From Brachynemurus nebulosus (lineage: Eukaryota > Arthropoda > Insecta > Neuroptera > Myrmeleontidae), in the NCBI GenBank assembly GCA_035578155.1, contig JAPWDM010000003.1, positions 69,804,142-69,868,141 of the forward strand: a stretch of DNA of 64,000 nucleotides, given 5' to 3'. A program made the position numbers and the translations under genes. This document shows positions 1 through 12,398 of the stretch, in pieces (position 1 is the stretch's first letter; each line of letters starts with the position of its first letter). A model generated the notes under the pieces. The model saw only the letters and a list, made by a program, of their open reading frames with translations. It had not been told where the DNA came from and made no database searches.

Positions 1-1555
1 TTCTCCTGTACCCTTCAATTCCCATGACCACCCCCGGTACCTACGCTGAAGGCACTGCATTTTTTTAGCGTAATTTAATAGACTATTAGTTTAGAGCTTA
101 ATTTGTTGGGTGCAACAACACCAGACGAAATGTGTTTTATAATTTAAGTAAATAGAAAATTTCATATAATTTGTTGTAATGTACATCTTATTTAAATAAG
201 ATTTAAATTAAATAGAGTAAAAAATGCATTGTACCAATCTTGTATAATTCTGTTTTTATTATAATTATAGATACGTTTATCAAAGTTGGTCCATTTTTGG
301 TTTGCACTGAAGAGAATTGTATTTTGGCTAGTGTCCAGTTCAAACGGTAACAGTTAGATAAAAGAATTTAATAAGCATTTGTAAATTATTTTTCGTAATT
401 TTCTTAAATGAAAATTTCTTTATTAAATTTCAAAATTCATTTTAATATTGAAGATGATTCATTGTATTGCAATCCTGTATTTTTGAAATATCTTTTTGAA
501 GTCTCTTCATTTAACTTCTCTTCAGATTTTACTAAAGTTTATCTGTGAAATTTTTTTTTAAATTAAAATTAAAAAATTGTAATAGTGGTTGCACCTTTGA
601 GGAAATTGCTGCTAGCCTGTGTTCTAGCTTTTGATTTTATTTTAGCTTTAATCTTTTATTTTTGATTTAAATAAGGAAACCATTTTTTCCCATCAATTGC
701 TGTTTCATAAATGTTCGCATTTTTAAAATATCTGTTTCTTTTTTATCTTTTTCTAAGATGCGCGGACTGAAGAGATGGGCTAGTTACTGTTAAGGTAAAA
801 GAGTAGATTTTCATTTATACAGAATTAACTGTTCTATGGTTCAATTTGTTTGAAAGACCAATTTTAAGTATTCAATCTATGATCGCAGATGATAAAGCAA
901 ATATGTATTTTTCCTCACACTTTCTGATAAATAAAACTATTTCAATATAAATACATCATCACATAATTCCCCTCTCTCTCTTTCACCGTCCCATTATTTG
1001 TCACATTGTTGTCATACAGGTAAATCAAATAAAGATAACACTTAATAATTAATTAAATTTTATTATATTTAATATCTATTGGTGTACATATTAATAAAAG
1101 GTATACATTAACATCAACATCAGTTAGTGATAAGAATAATTATAACAATTAATTGAAGTGTTTATTATATGTTTAAGTTATATGTTTAAGTTATATTTTT
1201 AGTCGTTCATTTCAATTTTTGAACAAATAAATTTATGCAAAATTAATATCTTATGATATTATCAAAAATAAAACCTATTTTTGAGTATGCTCGGAAGTAG
1301 CGATTCCTGCTTAAGTATTGGTAGTTTCGTTTATAATTTTGTATCCTAATTACATATCGGTAACAAAAATTGGAATTAAAAATCAGTTAATTTAGTCTCG
1401 AATATTAAGCACGATTATCTATCGGAATGGATTAATATTTGACGAGGGTCTGTGGTCTAATTAAGAAGGTGTTTAGCTGGTTTTCAAAAGTTCCTAAATT
1501 CGAATTCCAACAAATATTGATTCAAATATTCAAAATAGACAGTTTCATCGGACCC
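1..1555. other. AT-rich intergenic stretch, nothing recognised
   Basis: Apart from a short GC-richer tip at 1..55 that may be the end of a repeat lying to the left, I see no open frame, splice signal or inverted repeat worth naming. Confidence 0.4.
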
Positions 1556-1559
1556 TTTA

Positions 1560-1974
1560 GGCCCGATCCATATTAACGCTCCGCTCTCAGTACGATATCG
1601 CTACGCTCCCGATTCGATAAAATATTCTTACAAAAGAAACAATGAGTATATTCACATCATCGCTTCGATATCAGTCGCGGTCCAGTCCCGCTCCAATACC
1701 AATACCACTCAGGTAATATTTTATCGGAGCGATATCAGACTTTGTATGACTTGTACCTATAATGTAAACACTTTTTTGATTCCACTCCACACCGCTTGCA
1801 TTCAGTTGTTATAAAAAGATGTTTGTATCGAATTGCGAGCGTACCGTGAGCGGCGAATGGAGAACGAATAAGTACCAGCATGATATCAGCACTGTAATGT
1901 GAACACAACAAGATTATATCAGAGCGAGACCGAAGCGGGAGTGTACCGATATCGGCACTATAGTGTGAATCGGG
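1560..1974. mobile_element. MITE with TTTA flanks (415 bp)
   Basis: The left end GGCCCGATCCATATTAAC and the inverted right end (CCCGATTCACACTATAG on the other strand) form imperfect terminal inverted repeats. TTTA occurs on both sides (1556..1559 and 1975..1978). The interior is GC-richer than the flanks and repeats the motif ACTATAGTG-type / CCGATATCGG several times, so the minus-strand frame here with two SHYSADI blocks is a translation of the repeat, not a gene. Superfamily uncertain; a PIF/Harbinger-like element with a TTA duplication is possible. Confidence 0.6.
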
Positions 1975-2044
1975 TTTAAAAAAACCAGTCAAGAGCCATT
2001 TATTGCATTTGTCTATGCGATAATATCTGGCCCTGAGTATCGAT

Positions 2045-2345
2045 ATTTATCTGAACTATTGTACATTCTCAACTAAGTGGTCGGAAAACGACATTTCATA
2101 TTACACGGACTAATATTATTTCAGATAATTGCCGAAATCATTTCGGGCTAGAAGAAATCTATTTCAAATTAAAGATTTACTTTTAAGTATTTCTCTAATG
2201 CTCACAAAAGTGACGCTGTTTATCTACATTACATGGGCGGCCAAGTGGTCGGTAAACGACATTTCATATTACATACACGCCCGAATGTTATCCAATTAAT
2301 GGCGGAAATTGTTCCAGGCTACAAGAAATCAAGAAAATGTGTTTA
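2045..2345 (-). repeat. Element with ~167-bp tandem monomers, copy 1
   Basis: Two monomers in reverse orientation. The marker block (GTGGTCGG.AAACGACATTTC) recurs at about 2078 and 2247, a spacing of about 168. The same monomer recurs at 42.3-42.8 kb and 51.2-51.8 kb. Confidence 0.65.
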
Positions 2346-4224
2346 AATCCAAGAATGAATTCATATTATTTTTACATGTTATAAAAATAATTTGTGAAGT
2401 TTATAATTTGGATTTTAGATGAAACTTTGAAACATCTTATATAGATTATTATCACTAATTATTTTTAATTATGTAGTAATAACCAATACATATAACAATT
2501 TACCTCTTCAAATCTAATCCTCAAGTAGTCGTTAAATAATTTAGCATTGTTTTCTAAATTAAGTCTATTAGCATTGATTTAAAAGCGTGATAATGATAAA
2601 ATAATAGACTGAATTTTTTCTTTTAGAAACATTTTGTTAATAAAATTTGATAAAACTATTTACCTTTTGAAAAAAAAAATTTGTTAGACAGTGATAAAAT
2701 GTTATAATTGGTGAAAAATCTACTTAACACATTATTTAAGTTTTGACCGGGGGCCATACATGGGTGAGAATTTTAACTTTTATCAAAATACGGGACATTT
2801 TTCAAAGTTCAGTGTTAATTTAAGTTAAAACAAAATCAGTCAAGTGTAAATCGTACAAATAGTATACCGTACAAGGATTTTGGTACTATTTGCACCTCAT
2901 TCTTAACGTTTTTGAGTCCTTTTCAGTGTTATCTGAGTAATCATTTTGATAATAAGCGTGAAGAGCAGAATTTTGACATGTTTCTGTCGAAAAATGTTTC
3001 ATAAAAAAAAAATACATTATATTGTACTTTTATTTTCTTTGACATCCTGTACGATTCCCTGAATATTTTCCCATTTTCGAATTTGCTTCCAAAAATTAAC
3101 TCTCGGAAGCAAAATTCAACTCTTGATACTTCACTGAACCTATTTTTTTTAGTCTCTTCTGAAATATTTGCAAAAAAAACTTTTCTACAGTTACTTTCCA
3201 AATGTTTCAAGTGCTTCAAACATTAACGGTTTTTTAATGTTGCTTTTGATATATGTAATTTATTGGAATAAATTGCACCGTGACGTAATTTCGCTCGAAT
3301 TCAATTTGCATCACTGGAAATAGTCGCAAATACAGTATACCTATAGCTAAATGAACAACAATTATTTATTAATTTGTCAACAAATTGTAATTGAATGTGG
3401 GCAGCGTGGACAATGTCACAATTTATTTTTCGTTTAAGACGTTTGATGCTCTCATAATGGTGTTTGCTGCTACATATTTGTCGGTTTATTATAAATATGT
3501 AGTGTTGTGTGATGGCGGTTTGTTTATCTTAAATAAGAAAATTTTATTATTTAATTTCTGATTGCATTGTTTCGATATCTAAATCTAACGTCGTTTGTGT
3601 CGCGTGAGATAAATAAGTAAACAAATAACTGATTTTATTTGTGTTGTGTGGAAAAAATGACTGATCGGCATTATTGACAAATATGCTTTATCATTTGTTG
3701 TTAAGTTTTATAAAATTTGTTAAGAAGAAACAAGTGCTGCGGTGTTGTATTTTTATGCGACATTATATATTTTTTTTATCTATTACTCTCCATCTTTGCA
3801 CTAAATGTCCGAACCACACTAAATTTTCACTCAAGATCTCGAACTATTAAGGCATTACATCATTTTACTGGAATGCCAAAAAAGAAGGGTACATTCGAGA
3901 ATTTTTTTCTTTGTAACAAACAATGCACTCAGTATAAAATATTTTGGAATGTATTATACATGATCTGGGGTACACAAAACAATTTTTTTCCCCAACTTAC
4001 AAAACAAAATGGCGGCGTGGGGTCAGATCGAACACAGACGGTTTTTTTTTCGAAGAGATTCATGGTGGACAGCATAACAATTTTCAAACAGCAGTGGACA
4101 CAAAATCTTTAGAAAATATTGATTTGTCGTTAAATGGCATCAGTTTAAAAAAAAAATTTGAAAGTTGTCGAGATATCAACCTTAATTTGCTTATAAAAAA
4201 TATATTTGTTAACCAATTTCAAAA
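2346..4224. other. AT-rich intergenic stretch without supported genes
   Basis: A 131-codon frame at 3717..4112 lacks an ATG at its start, is full of T-run-encoded Phe, and shows no family motif; I treat it as chance or decayed repeat. Nothing else stands out. Confidence 0.4.
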
Positions 4225-4600
4225 ATCTTGTGTACTGCCCTAGATAATATATTTAAGAAGCTACAAGTAAGTGTTCAAGATACTTGGATGAAAACTGCTG
4301 ATGTTATCTTACCCACCGTTTTAGAAAACGTAGTTTTGAGAAAAAACTATGTAAAGTTTTAAAACGTGTTGACTATTTTGTGTGTTTATACTTTTTTTTT
4401 TTTTTTTGAGTAACGCTTTTAAAAATTTTCAACCGCTTGAAATCGCTTTAGAAATCGAATTAAAAACGATGTTCTAATATTTTTGTAGTTATAATTTCTT
4501 TTGAGTATCATTCTATCGATGTTAATACATTATTTAAGCCAATAATAAAAGGAAAATTTTCTTTTTGAAAATGATGCCTGAACATTTAAACTAGTTTGAA
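4225..4600 (+). repeat. Diverged dispersed repeat, copy 1 (partner at 25.9 kb)
   Basis: It shares in the same order with 25888..26270 the blocks GCCCTAGATAAT, GAGAAAAAC..TAAAGTTTT, a GTGTTTATA region and TTTGAGTATCATTCTA followed by CCAATAATAAAAGGAAAA. The copies are old and gapped. Class unknown. Confidence 0.5.
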
Positions 4601-5832
4601 AATGATTAATTCGCATTAAGCTAATAGTGCGCATGCTATGTTCCTCATTTTCTTATATTCAAATTCCAGCAACTTTGTGAAAGCCAAGTTAGTTTGTTGG
4701 TAGGTAACTGCTTAATATAATGTGCGCTGCAATGTACAGTGATTTAAGCCCTAAACGGCTAGTTATTTTATTTTCCCGAAATGTATCATTAAATTTTCGT
4801 CAGTCTAATAATGGTCTTTTTTATAGACGGGCATAGCTGTTATTATTGAATAATCAACAGACCAGTTTTAGCGAATTTCCAGAATGGAATTAAGCTATTT
4901 TGAGTTAAGTCTGTATACATATACACGTGCAATTTGTTTATTACAAGGAAAAAAATTGTCATTGAAATTTATCGAAGTGGTGTGATTAATGTAGGCTAAG
5001 CAATTAATCTATTATTAAACTTAATAATTTATTTACACTTAATCAATAAATTAATTAAAGAAAGGGATTAAGAGCACATTCTTAATTTATCCCTAATACG
5101 TTTTTAATCGACACCAATAAATGCAATAAAATTAACAAATTCTATAAAACTGTAATGTTTTAATACATGGTCGATTTTGTTTGGATTTTTGAATCGAAAT
5201 TGGGACCAATTTTATAATTACCAATAATTAGTTATTTTCACTTTTTATCACTTCCGTTAATTGAAAAATTATCAGATTACCTTCAAAACCTTCTAGAAAT
5301 ATTTGATATTTACTTTTTTGTTAAAATAAGGAACATTCGGATTAAAAATTTAAAAAATTTAATATCTAGTAAATATGTATGTATATAAATAAGTATACGT
5401 AGTAGTACTGTTTTAGGCAAAATTTATTTTAATAGAAAGAGCGAGAGAATGTATTGTTGTTTTCGAGTGCCAAATTAACTACTGAAGTGGGAACAATTAA
5501 AAATTTGTTAGTGATTTAATGAAATTACAATTCAACTATGGAGTGTCCCAATTATTGGAGTCCCTATACCAAATACAGTCGGGACAAGACAGCCATTTTT
5601 CATCAAAAAAACATGAAAATTATTTATCACATGTTTAAGTAAAAATGTATGACTTTTATTTTAAAAAGTGGTTTAGTTAGTTTAAAATAAAAGTGGTATT
5701 TTTGCGAAGTAAAATATTTATTTATTTATTATTTACAAATATGGAATACCCATAAAGTAACGCTCAAATCTATTAATATTAAATATGTATGTTTAACTAC
5801 ATACTTTTTTTTAATATTTAATTTATTTCCAA
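4601..5832. other. Intergenic, with a remnant of the GCGAATTTCC repeat
   Basis: At 4864..4900 the block TTTTAGCGAATTTCCAGAAT matches the end of the repeat family seen at 45.15 and 61.87 kb. At 5737..5785 a block (AAATATGGAATACC) also occurs inside the hAT element at 23.6 kb. The rest is unremarkable. Confidence 0.45.
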
Positions 5833-6620
5833 CTAGCTGTACCCACGACGCCATTCGCGTAACACATTGTTACAAACTTAATGAGAAGTATAGGTATAAT
5901 TATACAGAAGTTGAAGAAAACAATAATTTTTGCGTAATGCATGCACATGCTCAAAATGGTTTTTCCCTGTGGGAATGGGGCATTTTCGCATCATAAAAAG
6001 TATCCTAAGTGCGGACGCAGATAATAGACTATCGCCACATCAAATTTCACCAAATTCCATTCAATAGTTTTTGCATAATGTGTGCACATGCTCAAAATAG
6101 TTTTTCTATTTTCCCGTGGGAATGAGACATTTTCCTGGAGTAAAGAGTATCTTGGATGTTGACCCAGGCAATAACTTATCACCATACCAAATTTCATTGA
6201 AATCCGTTCAATAGTTTTTGCGTAATGTGTGCACATGCTCAGAATGGTTTGTTCCATTTTCCCGGAATAAAAAGTATCCTAAATGTTGACCCAGGTAATA
6301 AGTTATCATCACACCAAATTTCATTAAAATCCGTGCAATAATTTTTGCGTGATGCGTGAACATACAGACAGACAGACAAAAATTTTAAATATCGCTGTTT
6401 TGATATCAATATCGATAACTATTTACAGTACTAGTACAATTTTCAAAAAATATTCCAGGTATAGAAACGGTCTCGTTACAGAACATACAGACAGACAGAC
6501 AAAATTTTTAAAAATCGCTGTTTTGATATCTATATTGATAACTATTTACAGTACTAGTATAATTTTCAAAAAATATTCCATGTACAGAAACGGTCTCGTT
6601 AGTTTTATTATATGTATAGA
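5833..6620 (-). mobile_element. Helitron-like nonautonomous element, copy A
   Basis: Read on the minus strand it starts TCTATACATATAATAAAA and ends GGTACAGCTAG, i.e. 5' TC and 3' CTAG, and it is flanked by A on the 5' side and T on the 3' side, as Helitrons insert between A and T. The interior has about three monomers near 145 bp, marked by GTGCACATGCTC. The GACAGACAGACA tail block is duplicated (about 6361..6479 and 6480..6600). No Rep/helicase frame is present, so it is nonautonomous. Classification is by termini only; other repeat classes can show similar GTCT tails. Confidence 0.6.
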
Positions 6621-7022
6621 TTTACTTTAGGCGAACCTTTGATGAAAATTGGCGGATAAATAACGCACAAATCTTTTCAATTTATCAATTGACTGGACAT
6701 TTGCTGCATGGTCACACATTCAGGACTAGACCCGGACGAATCATGTGATAATCGGATTATCCGGTCGAAAACCGAACGATTGGTACTCCTGGTCACAATT
6801 AGTCAGATTTCACTTGATGTCCAGAACCGTTAATGTGCTAATGTTTGAGTAAATAAGTTATAAATACTTTTAAATTTTTAATTTCCTATAAAATTATATA
6901 ATCTTCATTTTTATTATGCAATGCAACATAATATTATGAATTGTAGAAAACCTTGACTTTTTATTGCGGAATTAATAAACAATAAAAATTTTTGTTTAAT
7001 TGTAATCCCAATTAATATACAA
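6621..7022. other. Intergenic, nothing firm
   Basis: A GC-richer patch at 6700..6800 with GGTCACA at both sides could be a decayed element, but no clear inverted ends were found. Confidence 0.3.
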
Positions 7023-7026
7023 TTAA

Positions 7027-7257
7027 GGGGGACCACTAGTGTGACCGCCTGAAAAATAGGCGATTTTTGGGAATTTTTTTAAGGAAAACTATAGAATGTT
7101 TTAATATTTTAAGGATATATTCGTTGATATATATAGTAAATTCATGAAAAAATTTTTGCACCGAAAAATTGTAAATTCAGTGAGTTATTCGCGATCTCCC
7201 ATGGTTCCAAAAAAAAAAGTTTCTCCACTGCTGCAGTGATAGCGACCTTCACAGTGG
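7027..7257 (+). mobile_element. TTAA-flanked element, left part only (copy 1)
   Basis: It starts after TTAA with GGGGGACCACTAGTGTGAC. The block from about 7064 to 7255 is clearly the same as 53945..54126. The right end of the family (inverted, GTCACACTAGTGATCCCCC then TTAA) is seen only at 55210. TTAA targets suggest piggyBac-type transposition, though the termini differ from the usual CCC start. Confidence 0.55.
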
Positions 7258-8446
7258 AACTTGTAGGAAACAGTCCTTTATTTTTATCACACCCAATAAA
7301 ATTATTTTTCACAAAACAATAATCTTTTCACTAGCAATGAGATTGTTTGACTTATTATCATTTATCAGTGTATAAAGAATAGAATGTTATCAATGTCAAA
7401 TGAAGACGTTTATTTATTTCAAGTATTTGAAATAAAATTAGTTACCACTTTCGTATACCAGTGATCACATGTCTGTACAATTAATTAAAATTACAGCAAA
7501 CTTTACTTTTCAGTAACTTATTTTCGCGCTGTAAAATATTATTGTGAAGTTTTTATTTAGTTTCGTGACGAAAAGTGTGGTTTCTTTTTTGTTTGTCTTT
7601 ACAATTATAAGTTAAGTTTTTTCTATAGTGATTTAAGGGATTTAAGTTTATTTTCGATTATATAACTTGGCCAAAAGGACAGTGTACTTTCAAGTGACCG
7701 TGTAATGTTTGCGAAAGTTAGACAACAGGAACAATTTGAATTTTTCATATTCAGTGACGAATTTCATACTTGGATTGGAAGTGAAAGACGTCGTGTTAAA
7801 TACAAAAAAACTGATGATTATTCATTTGTAATTAAATGCAATTAAACTTCGACAAAAGGTTATCATCATTAATTGGCTTAAAAAATATAGTACAAACATA
7901 TTTTTCTAGGAAAATTTTTTAAAATTTAATTACACATTTTTCGTTCAATTTTTGTTTACTATAAATATTGGTGTTGAAGTAGTACAAAGTTTAGCAAATA
8001 ACTTTCTATGTTATCCAAAAAAATTATCTAGAAATGTTTTGGTTTAATAGATTTGGTGTGTAAGAAACGTATGATTACAAAATTTAGAATTGAATTTGTA
8101 TTTTTGATCAGGAAAAACCGCTATTGATCGTATTGCAAAATCATGATATTGATTTTATTTAGGTATAGGGATGAGGTAGCCAGAAAGGGACACGTATTAA
8201 AGGGAACAAATCAAATTATGGGCCAGCTACAAATGCCGCCGAAATAAAACTGTTTTTATTGTGTGATTCAAGCTTCAACGTCGTTTCAAAGATGGCATTG
8301 TTGCTTTTTGTTTGTGCTCCCAAGTAAATTTTTCGTAACTTTTTTCAAACTATTAAACTGTTTGCCATTTTACATTATCAGGCATTCATTCAATTACAGG
8401 AAAATAGCTTTAGAGATTGGTTTTTTTTAAATTGTGTGTGATATTT
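7258..8446. other. Intergenic AT-rich stretch
   Basis: No gene. GGTAGC-type motifs at 8177 and inverted GCTACC at 8875 may mark a decayed outer element around the MITE at 8447, but support is weak. Confidence 0.3.
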
Positions 8447-8693
8447 GAGGGGCTCAGAATTATTGTGGTGTAAGTCAAAATATGTTGTTTTAAGTTTATT
8501 TAACGTTAAAGTATGAGTGAAGCATAGTAAGTATATGGAGCTAAAGTAAAATAGTGGTGTCTACCGGCTTTATTGTATAAGTAATGACTTTGTCGTTTTG
8601 GCACTGAATAAAGATCGGATTAAATAACAATAATTTCACAATATCTCCAATCCCAAAAAAATTGACTTACACCACTATAGTTCTGAGCCCCTC
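8447..8693. mobile_element. MITE with long inverted repeats (247 bp)
   Basis: The ends GAGGGGCTCAGAATTATTG and, inverted, GAGGGGCTCAGAACTATAG continue into TGGTGTAAGTCAA on both sides, giving inverted repeats of about 32 bp. ATTT is present directly outside both ends, a possible 4-bp duplication. No coding capacity. Confidence 0.7.
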
Positions 8694-9941
8694 ATTTATG
8701 AAAGGGACTACTTTTAAGTAGGTTTAATTTTTAAGTGCATTATCTTTAAGAAAAAAATGTGAAACTATTACAATTAGTTTTATTTGAATGTGCATTTGGA
8801 ACTATTAAAACAAAAACAAAAATATCCCTTTCATTTCATTTCCCCTATGAGTTTTTACAATCATTTTCCCGTTAGCTACCCGTAGTTAAAAGATTAGTTT
8901 TTTTACACAATAGAAAGATAATTTTTATTTGTAATTTGTTCGTTGGAAATTAAGTCCTGTTTCCTTCACGTCTAATCTAAATTTGACGTCACATTCAAAG
9001 GTTATTTCACATCAATTTTTAAAAAAATTAATTTTTAACACAAACAAAAAAATTAAAATATATGTATTTATTACCTATTTAGTTATTGATTTTTTTTTGT
9101 AATTTTATTACGGAAAAATTTCTTATTTTTAGAAATAAAATATTTACATTTTAATAATACATGATACTCTAATTAGAAAATTAATATTGACTATAATTAT
9201 CTACAAATCTACAACACAATAAAGAACGAAACTGGTTAGAAAATTATCGTGTATGATTTATGGAAATTTTTGAAATATAGTTATAACAATAATTGTATTT
9301 AAGTAATTTTTACGGACGTTTCTTTAATAATCGTAATTTGTAATTTTTACAATACCATAAAATTTTCTGATTTATTTAAATTTTATTTTTAAGGAGTTAT
9401 ATAGTGTGAAAAAATCGTGTACAAAATACACACGAAGAAAAATTAGAAATTTTCGTTTTGATTTAAGTAACTGATAAATGTTATTGAATTTTTTTTTTTT
9501 TATTGTTGTATTTTGTAAATTGAATTTTTTGTATCACTAATTCCTTCCGGTAAGTTTTGTTGATAAAAATTAATTTCAACGTATTCTTTCGATTTACATA
9601 AACAATTTCCTACAAGTTTAAATCAACATTTAAAATTAAAATGTTCTAATGTTTTGAATGTTTCATAAGGTTTGTTTCTGCAGTAAATTCAAATTTATAC
9701 ATTTATACTACAGTTCGAATTTTACTTTACGAACATCTTAGATTATTTAAGAATTATTTCGCGATATCATCTTTGCATTCATTGTCGTTTTCGAAAAATT
9801 TATTTGAAATGACCATTGCACAATAGTGCGCATGTGCGGATTTGAAATACTCGCTCTTTAGTTAGTATTTATAATTAATGTAGTTTTAGAATTAATTTAA
9901 ATTAGTTCAGTTATTTCCAAGAATATTGAACTTATAACTAG
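8694..9941. other. AT-rich intergenic stretch, nothing recognised
   Basis: Only homopolymer runs and very AT-rich sequence. Confidence 0.4.
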
Positions 9942-9949
9942 CTTGTAGT

Positions 9950-10766
9950 TAGTGATGGGCAAATGCAAGACCAAGATCAAGACTTGGCAGTCTTGGTCTT
10001 GTTCTTGCATTAAGAATCTTGGTCTTGGTCTTGCTAGAACAGTTTGAGTTTTGGTCTTGGTCTTGGTCTTGCAAAATGCAGTCTTGGTCTTTGTCTTGGT
10101 CTTGGTATTGCTAAAAAATCTTGCACTTTCTTACATTTTTTTTATTAGCGAATTTGTTCCTTCTAAAATCAGAATTTTCTCTCTTTACGGTATTAATTAT
10201 ACTTTCAAATTATTTAAATATTTTAGCAAGAGTCTTGCTTTTGTCTTGGTCTTGCTCACTTGAGTTTTGGTATTGGTCTTGCAGGCATACTTATAGTCTT
10301 GGTCTTGGTCTTGTTCTTGGTATACATAGTCTTGGTCTTGATCTTGGTCTTACAAAAAAAATGCAAGACCAAGACAAGACTGCAAGACCAAGACTAATTT
10401 TCCTCATCACTACTTGTAATATTGAATTCGGCATTCTGTTTGGTAACTTTTTTAAACAATGTTGAGATGAAACTAGTAAAAATCTTTTATACTTTCTTGT
10501 AATTTTAAGAGTACACTTTCTTACATTTTTTTGTTAGCGAATTTGTTCCTTCTAAAATCAGAATTTTCTCTCTTTGCGGTATTAATTATACTTTCAAATT
10601 ATTTAAATATTTTAGCAAGAGTCTTGCTTTTGCTTTGATCTTGCTCACTTGAGTTCTGGTCTTGGTCTTGTTCTTGGTATACATAGTCTTGGTCTTAGTG
10701 ATGAGCAAAATTAATCTTGGTCTTGCAAAAAAAATGCAAGACCAAGATTAATTTTGCTCATCACTA
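9950..10766. mobile_element. hAT-type element with TCTTGG repeats and internal tandem duplication
   Basis: TAGTGATGGGCAA at the left and TTGCTCATCACTA at the right are inverted ends. The 8-bp CTTGTAGT lies outside both (9942..9949 and 10767..10774), the hAT hallmark. An internal copy of the right end occurs at 10400..10412, followed by CTTGTAAT. A block from about 10125 to 10490 reappears at about 10515..10840, so the right end plus some flank was duplicated in tandem. The interior is built from the hexamer TCTTGG, which makes the Val-Leu-rich frames here; they are not genes. Confidence 0.75.
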
Positions 10767-10842
10767 CTTGTAGTATTGAATTCGGCATTCTGTTTGGTAA
10801 CTTTTTTAAACAATGTTGAGATGAAACTAGCAAAAATCTAGA

Positions 10843-11493
10843 TACAAATTTTTCTCTAAATGTCGAATTTTGGACATTTTTTTTCCTTTCATTTTGGAAG
10901 AAAATTTCTGGAATTTTTTTAAAATTACGTAACTGCCATTGTATTGGATTACTTTTATCAAACCGGTTTTAAAAAACCATATTCTGTTTATAATTAAGAT
11001 TTAATTTGTGGGTAAAGTTGAATTAAAACTTTTTTATCTTAATTACAGTCCCTGTCTTCTACTTCATTTTATCCGAATCTTTCTATCCAAATACCACTAA
11101 ACCGCAAAGAGAAGTCAAAAATATTCCACTCTGTAATAATATTCATACCATTTACCACCTCAATAAATTATTTTATTCTAGTGTATCATCTAGATCCGAT
11201 CCTGCTTATTAAGTTTACATTTCTTATAAATATTTATAAATTTGAACCGGCTTAAACTCCTATAAGATCAGTCTTTGCAATTTTTCGTTATATAACAGTC
11301 ATGATATGTAATTCTATTTTTAGGTTTTATAATAATTGATCTCTTAACACTTTAGTGGTCGCTCACATAACATATGTAACGGCCGATATGTGTAATGCTA
11401 TCGTGGACGGCAATTGGTCGGTAACACACTCTGATGTGATGATTTCTCTAAACGTTATAAACGGATAACATAATATATTATATAACATAATTT
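10843..11493. other. Intergenic, nothing recognised
   Basis: AT-rich; ends at the TTAA target of the next element. No coding or inverted repeat structure found. Confidence 0.35.
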
Positions 11494-11497
11494 TTAA

Positions 11498-11773
11498 CCC
11501 TTTGCACTCGATAGGCGCCGCCGCGGCGACACAATAAATACCCTTTACACTCGAAAGGCGCCTCTCAGGCGCCATCCTATTTTTTACTTCAAATATCACA
11601 CTAAGGAAAATTATAAAATTTAATATTAAAATATAATTATGCAAATAAAAATAAAATATGTAAGTAAACTACTTTTGTTTAAACTACTTATCTTTGATGT
11701 ATCACAATTTTTTATTAAGACTACTATCGAGTAGCTGAGTACCCAGACTAAAAAATGGTTCGAGTGCAAAGGG
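11498..11773. mobile_element. piggyBac-like MITE (276 bp)
   Basis: It sits between TTAA at 11494..11497 and TTAA at 11774..11777. The ends CCCTTTGCACTCGA and, inverted, CCCTTTGCACTCGA are identical over 14 bp. TTAA duplication plus a CCC start is typical of piggyBac. A second internal TTTACACTCGAAAGGCGCC block follows the left end, and short GGCGCC palindromes make this part GC-rich. No transposase. Confidence 0.8.
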
Positions 11774-11777
11774 TTAA

Positions 11778-12179
11778 TTGTTTGTGCTTTTTATATTTTA
11801 TACTTTTTTATCACTTTATGTGTTAATAAAATTGTGGGTTTGTATTTTCCATACTTGAAAATTTTCCATTAGCATTTGTTGAAAGAAAATTATAGGATTT
11901 AACTTTTTTCATGAAGCTGGGGCTACTGAAACATTTTTTTGAGAAAATATAAACAGTATAAATTCATAATTAAGTCGTTTTACATGTGGAGTTTTACTTT
12001 TGTAATTCTTTGATTGGTTTTTAACAAAAGTTGAACGAAAAATCATAAAAATAGGAATTCCTTTAACATTTTTTTAATTTTTGATGATTTTTAGATTATT
12101 CTAATTCAAGTATACCTACAAAACTAATAAAGAATAGTATTAATGAAGATGACTAGTTTAAAAATTTTAAGAGTGAGCA
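11778..12179. other. Upstream flank of the gene, no elements seen
   Basis: AT-rich; would contain the proximal promoter if the first exon is at 12.2-12.47 kb. No clear core-promoter motif. Confidence 0.3.
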
Positions 12180-12398
12180 AAGTTTAAAATTGAAGTATTT
12201 TGTTTATGAACTTCTTCGACTCATCCGACCGGTGCTGTGAATTTTTCATCGTGACAAATGTGTGGAAGTACGTTTTATTAGTATTTAATTTAGTTTCGTT
12301 CAGTGTGGTTATTAGTAATTGCTGCTTGAAGAAATTCGTACGAAAACGTAAATTATTGAGACTATTATATTCAGTTAACGCAATTTTGAATCATCAAA
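12180..12398 (+). promoter_or_regulatory. Putative 5' untranslated region and promoter of the split gene
   Basis: This is the stretch upstream of the first coding ATG. An in-frame TGA at 12387..12389 lies 9 bases before the ATG, so the ORF cannot extend further 5' in this exon. A TTCAGTGTG motif near 12300 resembles the arthropod initiator (TCAGT), but I see no convincing TATA box or downstream promoter element at fixed distance. The region also carries a 69-codon upstream frame (12200..12409) overlapping the main ATG in another frame. The transcript start is inferred, not seen; the true first exon could also lie further upstream. Confidence 0.35.

Noticed and set aside
1000..1030. CAG|GTAAAT after a pyrimidine-rich stretch, a possible exon border
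   Set aside because: No open frame is compatible with it on either side.
3717..4112. 131-codon plus-strand open frame
   Set aside because: No ATG at its start, many residues encoded by T runs, no motif, no splice signals; likely chance or a decayed repeat.
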